NCBI GenBank assembly: GCA_012032575.1 | Contig: JAAUSP010000070.1 | Coordinates: 1-19,783 of the forward strand | Direction: 5' to 3' | DNA from: Anaerolineales bacterium | GTDB taxonomy: Bacteria > Chloroflexota > Anaerolineae > 4572-78 > J111 | DNA: 19,783 nucleotides | Shown here: piece after piece, positions 1-6,293 of the stretch | Numbering within the stretch: the first letter of the stretch is position 1 | Layout: every line of letters begins with the position of its first letter | Translations under genes and position numbers: made by a program | The notes under the pieces: generated by a model | The model's input: the letters and a program-made list of their open reading frames with translations, nothing else | The model's database searches: none | Told to the model about the DNA's origin: nothing

Positions 1-596
1 AGGCCAAAGGTATCGGCGGTTTCCTGCAAAACAACGGCATAACCGGGCGCAAAATCAAGCGTGCCGCTGATGACTTCAAAATCGCCCATATCGTCAATGG
101 TCCGGTTCAAGGCCACAAATTGGGCGCTACCGTGAATAAGCTGCGTGTTGCGTGTTGCGTGTTGCGTGGCTGGGAGTCCGCTGACAGAGGCTAACGCATC
201 ACCGGCAAAAACCGGCTCCCCTGCTCCTCCGCTCCCTCCGCCCTTCGGCGCACCCGAAGGGGTGTGCTCTCCTGCCGCCTCTGCCGCCGGCGCATCTACA
301 TCCACTACGCCTTGAATCCGGGGCACCACCCGTTTAACCTGCGGGTCGCTGGCCTGGATGGCCGGAATAACCGCCTGTTCGTCAATGAGTGGATTGGATT
401 CAATCTGGTTTTTGGTGATAACCAGGTCATAATCACCGGCGCTGTTGCTGATGGTCGCCACGTAGAAGCGCTCGTACACGTCAACCGTAGCGTTGAGCGC
501 CACCAGTGCGCCCACCCCCACAATGAGGGCCAGGAGCATCAGGATGGTGCGAATTTTGCGCCGGTTCAGGTTTTTGAGAACGTATCGTAATGTCAT
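1..596 (-). CDS. ABC transporter permease, FtsX/MacB-type (partial, runs off left edge)
   Basis: Reading the minus strand from an ATG at 596, the frame stays open for 198 codons to the window edge, so the C-terminal part is missing. The N-terminus is MTLRYVLKNLNRRKIRTIL, followed by one hydrophobic helix (about residues 17-37, LMLLALIVGVGALVALNATV). An extracytoplasmic region follows. This is the usual start of MacB/LolC/FtsX-family permeases, in which a basic juxtamembrane stretch precedes TM1 and a large periplasmic-core domain. Such permeases work with an ATPase in lipoprotein, macrolide or cell-division-linked export; the substrate cannot be told here. The extracytoplasmic domain carries a low-complexity insert (about residues 110-153; 140-265 on the DNA), rich in Gly, Ala and Glu and ending in a THATRNTQ repeat, that looks foreign to the family. 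No clear ribosome binding site precedes the ATG. The family call rests on the N-terminal pattern only. Confidence 0.72.
   Translation of the reverse strand, partial: MTLRYVLKNLNRRKIRTILMLLALIVGVGALVALNATVDVYERFYVATISNSAGDYDLVITKNQIESNPLIDEQAVIPAIQASDPQVKRVVPRIQGVVDVDAPAAEAAGEHTPSGAPKGGGSGGAGEPVFAGDALASVSGLPATQHATRNTQLIHGSAQFVALNRTIDDMGDFEVISGTLDFAPGYAVVLQETADTFG
142..169. repeat. 7-bp tandem repeat (about 3.5 copies) inside the permease gene
   Basis: The unit TGCGTGT is repeated in tandem, giving GCGTGTTGCGTGTTGCGTG. Because 7 is not a multiple of 3, copies are read in different frames, yet the permease frame stays open. It lies beside a purine/pyrimidine-skewed stretch (about 215-240) in the low-complexity part of the gene. 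Confidence 0.75.
241..261. repeat. Perfect hairpin, 8-bp arms, inside the permease gene
   Basis: CCCTTCGG at 241-248 pairs with CCGAAGGG at 254-261 around a 5-nt loop. It sits in the same low-complexity segment as the 7-bp tandem repeat and is translated in frame. It resembles a small inserted repeat more than a terminator, as no T-tract follows and it lies within a gene. Confidence 0.6.
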
Positions 597-620
597 TTTT
601 AATTTTGTATCTCTGTCGTC

Positions 621-675
621 ATGTCATTTCGAGGCCAGAGGCCGAGAAATCCCTGAGACCATTGTCTGCAAATCT
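621..675. repeat. Intergenic REP-like repeat with hairpin
   Basis: The spacer between the permease and the next gene holds TTTC-GA-GGCC-AGA-GGCC-GA-GAAA (627-649): two short paired arms separated by tandem G-A mismatches with a 3-nt loop. An AAATCTCGATTTT tail lies near 670. Intergenic elements beginning GTCATTTCGAG and containing GAGAAATC are a familiar dispersed-repeat pattern in environmental bacterial genomes. Only one copy is in this window, so dispersal cannot be shown here. The rest of 597-844 shows no gene. Confidence 0.4.
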
Positions 676-844
676 CGATTTTAAAGATAAAATGCTTCAA
701 CTGCGTAAACCCTAATGAAATTGATTGTACCGAATTTGGCATGAATAACCAAACATCCGAGTTAATGATTTAGACCTGAATCGCTTTACCCACCGGGGCT
801 TTTATGCTAAACTTAAGTAATTATTTTTGGTGGAGAAGCGAAGC

Positions 845-1444
845 ATGCCAATTTGTCGAGACTGCCAGGGCACCGGCCAGCGCGAAATCAGACGAGAGAT
901 CATGACCCGCTGTCCCGATTGCGGCGGCGGCAAAGTATTACCCAACGGTGCCGAGTGCAAACGCTGCAATAAGCACGGCGAGGTGGGCACCGGCGAATTC
1001 AAAATTCAAAAGAAATTGTGCCAAACCTGTCTGGGCAGCGGCAAGGTCACGGAAGGTTCGCTGACAACCTGGTTTTTGGTCTGGGTGGTGCCTTCGACGC
1101 TGCTGATTCTGGGGGCCGGTGTGGTCGGTATCTGGGCGGCCCACACCTTTGTGCAAAATCCCTGGGTGACGGCCACGGTGGCGGTGCTCTTTTTTGGCGG
1201 CTGGGGTGGGGTGATGTCCTATTTTATCAGCCAGATGCCGCGCATGGGCGAAATCTCGCCGACCAACTGGTTTCTCATCCGGGCCATTCCAACCACCGTT
1301 GTAGCCCTCGGAGCCGGGGTGCCCCTGGTGTGGGCCTCGTGGGTTATGTTGGCGAGCGCTCCTATTACGGCTATTCTGGCGATTGCGATTTTCGCTATTT
1401 GGGGTGGGGTGATGTATTATTTTATCAGCCACATGCCGGAGTAA
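845..1444 (+). CDS. Zinc-ribbon (DnaJ-type CxxC) membrane protein with duplicated transmembrane module
   Basis: A 199-residue protein starting at ATG 845, preceded by GGAG at 832-835 with 9-nt spacing. An in-frame TTG at 827 is possible but has no such site. The N-terminal 65 residues carry four CxxC motifs (C4/C7, C23/C26, C38/C41, C59/C62), the first and last in CxxCxGxG-like form. That is the pattern of a DnaJ-type zinc finger holding two zinc ions. Residues 74-132 and 140-198 are two copies of one module, each with two predicted membrane helices and ending in YFIS(Q/H)MP, so four helices are expected, with the zinc domain probably cytoplasmic. The duplication is also visible in the DNA near 1205-1240 and 1401-1438. 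It is not a J-protein: no J domain or HPD motif is seen. Function unknown; the zinc domain may bind an unfolded partner or only stabilise the fold. Confidence 0.75.
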   Translation: MPICRDCQGTGQREIRREIMTRCPDCGGGKVLPNGAECKRCNKHGEVGTGEFKIQKKLCQTCLGSGKVTEGSLTTWFLVWVVPSTLLILGAGVVGIWAAHTFVQNPWVTATVAVLFFGGWGGVMSYFISQMPRMGEISPTNWFLIRAIPTTVVALGAGVPLVWASWVMLASAPITAILAIAIFAIWGGVMYYFISHMPE

Positions 1445-1457
1445 TATTTTGGGTCTT

Positions 1458-1479
1458 GTCTAATAGAGTTGGTTTAGAC
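1458..1479. promoter_or_regulatory. Inverted repeat upstream of vapBC-type operon (possible operator)
   Basis: GTCTAA at 1458-1463 and TTAGAC at 1474-1479 form a 6-bp inverted repeat just before the antitoxin gene. Toxin-antitoxin operons are commonly autorepressed through such sites. No convincing promoter hexamers were found around it. Confidence 0.3.
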
Positions 1480-1496
1480 CTGATAGTGAGGTTTAT

Positions 1497-1739
1497 ATGG
1501 TAAAAGTAAAAGGTATTTATGACGGTACAAATATTATATTACTTGAATCTGTGTCATTACTGCCAAATACTCCGGTCGAAATCCTGATCCCTGAACAAGA
1601 GCAACTCTACTGGCAACATCTCCAGGAACTTGGATTGATTAAAGAAACTCGTTCCCACTCATCACTCGGTTCTGAACCCTCGCCTATTCGTGTAAGTGGA
1701 ACACCTGTTTCTGAAACAATAATTGAGGATCGGCGTTAG
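1497..1739 (+). CDS. Antitoxin of a VapBC-type pair (DUF104/AF2212-like N-terminus)
   Basis: An 80-residue protein. GAGG at 1488-1491 lies 5 nt before the ATG, supporting this start. The N-terminus (MVKVKGIYDGTNIILLE...PVEILIPE) resembles short antitoxins of the DUF104/AF2212 type, a small beta-rich fold. The C-terminal part (about residues 50-80) is polar, probably disordered, and likely wraps the toxin. The stop codon overlaps the next gene's start by one base, so the two are co-translated, and the partner is a clear PIN-domain toxin. Context makes the antitoxin role likely; the family assignment from the N-terminal pattern is less sure. It would neutralise the toxin and, with it, repress the operon. 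Confidence 0.65.
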   Translation: MVKVKGIYDGTNIILLESVSLLPNTPVEILIPEQEQLYWQHLQELGLIKETRSHSSLGSEPSPIRVSGTPVSETIIEDRR

Positions 1740-2200
1740 TGGATCACTACTATTTTGACAGCAGCGCCCTTATCAAAAGATATGTTTTTGAAAAAGGTAC
1801 AACTTGGATAAACGCTCTTTGTAGTACCAATGCCGGCCATACGCTTTATGTCTTACGGATAAGTGGAGCAGAACTGATTGCCGCATTGTTTCGCCGGGTG
1901 CGCATGGGCGATATCAACCTGGCCGATGCTCAAAACGCTGCAAATCAGTTTAAAGCCGATTTTCGGAATCATTATCAGGTTATAGAAGTAACCGAACTGT
2001 TGATTGACTCAGCGATGATATTAGCAGAGAAACATGGTCTGCGCGGCTATGACTCGGTTCAACTGGCAGGAGTGTTAGCGTTACAATCTGTCAGGACAAC
2101 CCTCTCCCTCTCGGCTGTCAGCTTCGTTTGTGCTGATGAACAGCTTAACACCGCTGCTTCGGCAGAAGGCTTAGTTGTAGAAAACCCCAACAGTTACTAA
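1739..2200 (+). CDS. vapC: PIN-domain ribonuclease toxin (VapC-like)
   Basis: A 153-residue PIN-domain protein starting at GTG 1739, which shares its first base with the antitoxin stop. A GAGG-type site lies about 9 nt upstream. The acidic Mg-binding set of PIN nucleases is in place: D7 (YFDSSALIKRY), E45 (SGAELIAAL), D105 (RGYDSVQLA) and D133 (FVCADEQLN). Family members cut tRNA or rRNA when freed from the antitoxin. The FDSSALIKRY start and GYDSVQLA motif fit the VapC-like COG1848/COG4113 type. Nothing appears truncated, and all catalytic residues are kept, so the toxin should be active. Confidence 0.85.
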   Translation: MDHYYFDSSALIKRYVFEKGTTWINALCSTNAGHTLYVLRISGAELIAALFRRVRMGDINLADAQNAANQFKADFRNHYQVIEVTELLIDSAMILAEKHGLRGYDSVQLAGVLALQSVRTTLSLSAVSFVCADEQLNTAASAEGLVVENPNSY

Positions 2201-2210
2201 TACCCCGGTT

Positions 2211-4252
2211 ATGACCGTTGTTACATTATCTTTGGACCGAGTGGATGGGAAGCTTAGGGCTTTATGCTTGATTTTTTCAATAGTTTTCTTTTGTTTGACT
2301 GCCTGCGCCCTCGCTCCAATCCCCGCTGCCCGCCCCCCCGACCGGCTTTATGTTTTTGATGTGAGCCAACTCCATCTCAATCATTACGAACTCTGCATCG
2401 CCTCCACCGGCGAACCGAGTCCGTGTGATTTGGATACGCCCCCGCTGGGCAAATCCTACCAGGATTTGCTGCGCGATTACGACACTCTCATTTTTTTAGC
2501 CACCTTGCAGGGCCTGGTCAACCGGGACTTGCCTCAACTCTATCTGGAACACGATTACCAGCGTTTGGAGACGCCGGGAGTGGATCGCTTCTGGCTGGAA
2601 AAGTACCGCGAAACCGGGCAGCCCTACGGCTGGCTGGCCGAGACCCAAATTGTCGAACTGGACTCCCTGGCCGAGGTATTGGCAACCTTTGGCGACGACG
2701 TGGCCGGCGTTATCCTATGGGATTCGGCGGTTCCGGCCACGCTCAACGTGGCGACGACCATCGCCGGGGTGGAAAATCTGGCGGTGGTGCGGGCCGGCAG
2801 CGAGATTGAAGCCGAAATTACGGCGCGTCTGCCGGTGCAGCAGTCGTTGGTTGGCCTGTTCAAACCCGGCGCGACCAGCCTGCCCGACAGCGCCACCCCC
2901 TCGTCCGGCTCGCCCAAAACCGACGCCTATCTCTGGGCCAAAGAAAAATACCTGGATACGGGCCGGGCCAATCCCCTCTTTTTGGCTTATTTTGAGGATG
3001 GCTGGCCGGCGACTCGCTACAGCCAGAATATAATGACTCGCGGCGGCGTGTATGCCCTGGAGCGGGATTACGTGGTCCAGCAGCGTGGCTTTGCCTTCGA
3101 CTTGTCGCCCTGGGCCGACGAAGCGCCCAACGACGACCCCACCCAACCCCTCGGCGCAGATGCGGCTGCGCTCAAAGCCATTGTCGAGGCGGCAGAAGTC
3201 CAGGCCGGTGGGCAGTTGATCAAAGTCTGGGGCTTTATTCCCTGGTATGAAAAATATGCGGCCGAGCCGGGCGTTGGTTCAACCCTGCACACGCCGATCA
3301 AAGGCGAATGGGAAAGCACCTGGTTGTTCTCCCAACACGGAGCTTATCTGCAAGGTGGCGGCGGTGACGTGTTTGGCCTGGCGATGGCTAATGTGTCGGT
3401 CCATAAATTTGGCCCGCGCCCACCCTTGCGCACCCCGCCGGCCTCGCCCTCAGCGGAGGACCTGCTCAAAAAGGGCTACTTGACCCCCACCGGGCAGGTC
3501 GCTCCCGACCGGACCTTTGTGCTTTTTTACATGGGCGATTACGACCTGGTCCATCCGGCTCAAATTTTGCTGGCTAATTACGCCTCCTCGCCCTGGCAAG
3601 ACGAGCACCGGGGTGAGATTCCGCTGGCCTGGGGACTCAATCCGGCCCTGGTCGAAGATATTCCCGGCATTATCGGTTATTTGTACGCCAGCCAAAGCGA
3701 ACAAGATTCTTTTGTAGCGGCTAACAGTGGCGCGGGTTATCTCAATCCCGATGCGCTGTCGAAGTGGGGTTGCTGCGCTGGTTGGGTCGCAGCCACGATT
3801 TCTATCGAACATACGGCTATGATACCCAGGGCTTTTTGCTCAACGGCAACGGCGCGGCCATGTCACAGCTTCGGCTCGATGCCTTCACATTTTTGGCCCC
3901 CGCCGGCATCCTGACCCCCGATTATGAAATTGACGAACCCTGGCCGCGGTTGCAGTTGGGCACACCGCTCTCGGCGATGGCCACCGAAGCGCTGGCCGGC
4001 ACACCCGATGTCGCCGCCGAGGCTGTCCACAATGCCTACCGGCGCGTAGTTTTGAGCCAAGGCCGTCCGCCGTTTTTGGCTTTTCGTTCTTCGTTTCAAG
4101 CGGCTACATTTTTGTGGGGGGTTCGAGATAGGTTGGAAGCTCAGGATAGGGCGGGGCAGATTTTAGGGGATAATGGAGAAGTGCTGCATCCGAATTATAC
4201 GGTGGTTGATCCGGGTACGTTTTTTGCGCTGCTGGAGAGAGTGGTTGAATGA
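2211..4252 (+). CDS. GxGYxYP-family putative glycoside hydrolase, lipoprotein; frameshifted near 3766
   Basis: Two frames join into one protein of about 680 residues. The first frame runs from ATG 2211 and the correct sequence switches by one base at a GGGG run (3766-3769). Restoring one G gives ...ALSKWGLLRWLGRSHD..., continuing to the stop at 4252. The N-terminus has a hydrophobic signal segment (about residues 16-32) ending in LTAC, a lipobox, so the protein is probably exported and lipid-anchored. A GxGYxYP_N-like region follows, with LQGLVNRDLPQLYLE near residues 98-112. The signature GAGYLNP is at about 507-513, with Y-P degenerated to N-P. The family is proposed to contain glycoside hydrolases by fold and context; no substrate can be named. 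The lipidation links it loosely to the two lgt genes downstream. No ribosome binding site is obvious. The break is probably a sequencing error. Confidence 0.75.
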
Positions 4253-4306
4253 ACGCTGACTGCCGACCGATATTGGCACAGTTCAGTGGACAATCGGCCT
4301 GATATA

Positions 4307-4651
4307 TTAAACAATCCCCATTGTAAACATAACGCAATTTTCGAGAGCCAGGATAGTTTCTGGGCTTACCGCGCCCATTTTTCGTTGTAACCTCGTGGTA
4401 TCCAGAACTCGTAATTGATGGCAAAGAGCCACAGAGTCGCTCGTCAGTCCTCCTTCGCCTTTGGCAATCTGGACACACGAAGGTAAGGCTGCTCGCCGTA
4501 AGTTGGTTGTCAAGGGAATAGCCAACACAGTTGTCGTAAATTTGTTGACCAAGTTGTTTTGGAAAATGAGCACAGGTCGAGTTCCTGCCTGTTCGGAACC
4601 ACGTGTTGGGTTAAGATCTGCCAGCCAGATTTCACCCCGTTTGACCATCAT
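4307..4651 (-). CDS. mazF: MazF/PemK-family mRNA interferase toxin
   Basis: A 114-residue protein starting MMVKRGEIWLADLNPTRGSEQAGTRPVLIFQN. This is the textbook opening of MazF/PemK toxins: a G-E-(I/V)-W strand, then the GSEQ.G.RP loop that holds the catalytic Arg. IPLTTN (about residues 45-50) matches the next conserved block. Length is normal for the family. MazF enzymes cleave mRNA at short sequence motifs. The gene overlaps the end of the upstream antitoxin gene by 4 bases (ATGA, 4648-4651), the usual translational coupling of such pairs. It is convergent with the GxGYxYP lipoprotein gene, with only about 54 bases and no clear terminator between them. Confidence 0.88.
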   Translation of the reverse strand: MMVKRGEIWLADLNPTRGSEQAGTRPVLIFQNNLVNKFTTTVLAIPLTTNLRRAALPSCVQIAKGEGGLTSDSVALCHQLRVLDTTRLQRKMGAVSPETILALENCVMFTMGIV

Positions 4652-4884
4652 TCTCTATCTTCCCTGGCCAATCCCGCGCTATAGTCTGCCATTCCTGCCT
4701 CGGCTAACTCACGATCTTCTTCGGCAAATTCAGCATACAGAGCAGCTAACTTGGTTTCATTCAGAGTGAATGTCAAAGGGTGGCGCGTCCGAAATTTCAA
4801 AAAAGCCACATATTCAGCGACCTGTTTGATTTCGGTTTCGCTTAAACTGTTTAACTCCTGGACGACTTGCTCTTTAAGAGTCAT
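4648..4884 (-). CDS. Antitoxin of MazF pair (DUF2281-like)
   Basis: A 78-residue protein beginning MTLKEQVVQELNSLSETEI, followed by KQVAEYVAFLKFR. This amphipathic pattern is typical of DUF2281-type antitoxin partners. GGAGGG (4891-4896 on the plus strand as CCCTCC) sits 6 nt before the ATG, a strong ribosome binding site. The C-terminal half is acidic (EFAEEDRELAEAGMADYSAGLAREDRE), as expected of a segment that would occupy the basic MazF surface. It lacks a recognisable AbrB or ribbon-helix-helix domain, so autoregulation through it is not evident. Function is inferred from the coupling to mazF. Confidence 0.72.
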   Translation of the reverse strand: MTLKEQVVQELNSLSETEIKQVAEYVAFLKFRTRHPLTFTLNETKLAALYAEFAEEDRELAEAGMADYSAGLAREDRE

Positions 4885-4931
4885 AACTTACCCTCCGAGT
4901 CTGCGGCACGTGTACTGCTATTAGAAAACTA

Positions 4932-4960
4932 ATTTTAGCCGCGATTGATTACAGAGTCCA
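4932..4960 (-). promoter_or_regulatory. Candidate sigma70-type promoter for the mazF operon
   Basis: On the minus strand TGGACT (4955-4960) and TAAAAT (4932-4937) are separated by exactly 17 nt. They match the -35 consensus at 4 of 6 and the -10 at 5 of 6 positions. The antitoxin ATG follows about 48 nt downstream. Confidence 0.5.
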
Positions 4961-4973
4961 GTCTTGCTCTTAG

Positions 4974-5219
4974 TTAGCCTACTTTCCCTTTCACCAACTG
5001 ATACACCTCCCCCGGCTCGGCGTGGCGGCCCAGCCCCTTTTTGGAAAAAATCAACTCGCTGTTGACGGTCACTTCAAATTTGCCGCCGCTGGTAGGGATG
5101 AGGGTCAGGGACTCGATTTGAGCCTCAAGCTCTTTGTCTGCCAGAAGTTCTTCCAACAGGCTCACGGCCCGAGGAGTGTAGTTTCAAACCCGGCAGTATT
5201 CGAGGGTGATGGTGAACAT
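4974..5219 (-). CDS. SelT/SelW/SelH (Rdx) family selenoprotein, in-frame UGA as Sec12
   Basis: The gene starts at ATG 5219, with GGAGGG 7 nt upstream (5227-5232 as CCCTCC). Read through a TGA at 5184-5186, it encodes an 81-residue protein: MFTITLEYCRV-U-NYTPRA, then SLLEELLADKELEAQIESL, LIPTSGGKFEVTVNSELIFSKK and GRHAEPGEVYQLV. This is the full Rdx/SelW thioredoxin-like fold. The TGA falls exactly at the second redox position of the YCxx(C/U) motif (C9, U12). The C-terminal SGG.FEV.V...L.FSKK..GRH.EPGEV block is family-typical. A gene finder treating TGA as stop would begin at GTG 5165 and lose the active site. A hairpin just after the TGA fits a bacterial SECIS. The protein probably acts in thiol redox chemistry. 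It lies 73 nt downstream of lgt copy 1. Alternative: a TGC-to-TGA mutation, but the rest of the frame is clean. Confidence 0.85.
5152..5175 (-). promoter_or_regulatory. SECIS-like hairpin downstream of the UGA codon
   Basis: Beginning 12 nt after the TGA, CGGGC (5167-5171) pairs with GCCTG (5157-5161), with one G-U, around the loop CGTGA (5162-5166). Beyond a T/TT internal loop, TCC (5173-5175) pairs with GGA (5152-5154). The loop lies 18-22 nt after the UGA and has G among its first two bases, matching the bacterial SECIS pattern as I recall it. SelB recognition is inferred. Confidence 0.55.
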
Positions 5220-5292
5220 AGGATAACCCTCCTGAAGAATAAGGTGAGGAGGCGATGACACTTTAAATGCTTCGCCGCCTCGCGTCCTCGCC

Positions 5293-6201
5293 TCATCGCT
5301 CCTGTCGGCGCATGCGCTCTCGCGGCGGGCGGCGCACCGGCCTGCGGGCGTAATCTGCAGAGCCGGCTTTCATAAAGGGCACGTTGATTTTTCCCAATTT
5401 GACCAGCAGAATAAACACGCCGATTAGGGCAAAAATGATCGAGATGACCATCGAGGTGCTGACGGCTGTCTCAAAAAAGCGGGGCTGGTCGGGGCGGAAC
5501 AGTTCGATCCAGGTACGGCCCACTCCGGCGACAATGAGGGCGCTGGCAGCGATGATTCCGGTTTTTAGCCGGTCGCCGTAGCGGACAATCATCCAGGTCA
5601 GCAGCCCCACAAACAGCAGATTCCAGATCATTTCATAGGCAAAGGTCGGGTGGAAGCGAGTGGTTTCAAAGGGGTATTGGGTCATATCGTTCCAGGGAGC
5701 AAGTCGGTGGGCCGCTTCGATAGGAATGCCCCAGGGCAGGGTAGTCGGTGGACCGTAGAGTTCCTGGTTGATGTAATTACCCAGGCGGCCGATGGCTTGC
5801 CCTAATAACGCGCCGGGGCCAACGGCGTCGGTCAGCAGCCAGAAATCAATTTTGTTACGTTGGGCGTAATACCAGCCGACAATGGCAGCCAGCATCACCC
5901 CACCCAAAATGTTCAGACCGCCCTGGTTGATATAAACGATTGAGAGGGGATCGGTCAGGTAACGCTGACCCCCGCCAATAATATCAGATACCACGTACCA
6001 GATTCTGGCCCCGACGATGCCAGAAATAAGCAGCCAGATCAAGGCATCCCAGATAATGTTAGGGTCTTCGCCTTTGCGTTTAAAGTACCAGGCCGCATAC
6101 CATGCCCCGGCCAGCGCTCCCGCCACCACCAGCAGGCCATACCAGCGGATGGGGATTTGAAACGAACCAAAATCGAAGGTGTAAAGTATTGGATCAAGCA
6201 T
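5293..6201 (-). CDS. lgt: Prolipoprotein diacylglyceryl transferase, copy 1
   Basis: A 302-residue, multi-helix membrane protein. Lgt moves a diacylglyceryl group from phosphatidylglycerol to the lipobox cysteine of prolipoproteins. Conserved blocks are present: IRWYGLL (18-24), GARIWYV (64-70), the signature GQAIGRLGNYINQELYG (134-150) with Arg139 and Asn142, FHPTFAYE (183-190), and a late R-E-R-D block (RTWIELFRPDQ). In the QGGLNILGG segment (93-101) the residue matching the essential E. coli His103 is Leu, where many homologs have His or Tyr. The C-terminus is extended and very basic (RRPVRRPPRERMRRQER). GAGGT lies 6 nt before the ATG. It follows the sulfatase gene in the same direction with a strong hairpin between. 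It is a paralog of the lgt copy at 7898-8820. Confidence 0.93.
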   Translation of the reverse strand: MLDPILYTFDFGSFQIPIRWYGLLVVAGALAGAWYAAWYFKRKGEDPNIIWDALIWLLISGIVGARIWYVVSDIIGGGQRYLTDPLSIVYINQGGLNILGGVMLAAIVGWYYAQRNKIDFWLLTDAVGPGALLGQAIGRLGNYINQELYGPPTTLPWGIPIEAAHRLAPWNDMTQYPFETTRFHPTFAYEMIWNLLFVGLLTWMIVRYGDRLKTGIIAASALIVAGVGRTWIELFRPDQPRFFETAVSTSMVISIIFALIGVFILLVKLGKINVPFMKAGSADYARRPVRRPPRERMRRQER

Positions 6202-6230
6202 AAATGTACCTCAAAAAAGATTGGAAAAAT

Positions 6231-6290
6231 GGAGGAATGGAAGGATGGAAGATTGGACTTTTTCCAACCTTCCATCCTTCCATCCTTCCA
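6231..6290. repeat. Long hairpin of TGGAAGGA-type repeats between the sulfatase and lgt genes
   Basis: TGGAAGGATGGAAG (6238-6251) pairs perfectly with CTTCCATCCTTCCA (6269-6282). After an A-C mismatch, TTGGA (6253-6257) pairs with TCCAA (6263-6267) around CTTTT. Outside, GGAGGAA and TCCTTCC extend the stem imperfectly. Each arm is itself built from tandem GGAA/GGAT units. There is no T-tract after the 3' arm on the minus strand, so it is not a standard terminator. It could be a dispersed repeat element or an mRNA processing or stability hairpin. Confidence 0.75.
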
Positions 6291-6293
6291 GCT

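Noticed and set aside
142..169. CRISPR array
   Set aside because: The 7-bp units are contiguous without spacers and lie inside a gene.
938..1432. 164-residue minus-strand frame
   Set aside because: Shadow of the zinc-ribbon membrane protein, with His/Arg/Gly/Pro-rich composition and no motif.
4253..4306. Terminator between the convergent GxGYxYP and mazF genes
   Set aside because: Only weak, interrupted pairing (CCGATATTG with CAATCGG) and no T-tract on either strand.
6231..6290. Classical terminator between the hydrolase and lgt copy 1
   Set aside because: The 3' arm on the minus strand is not followed by a T-run, and the arms are made of tandem units.
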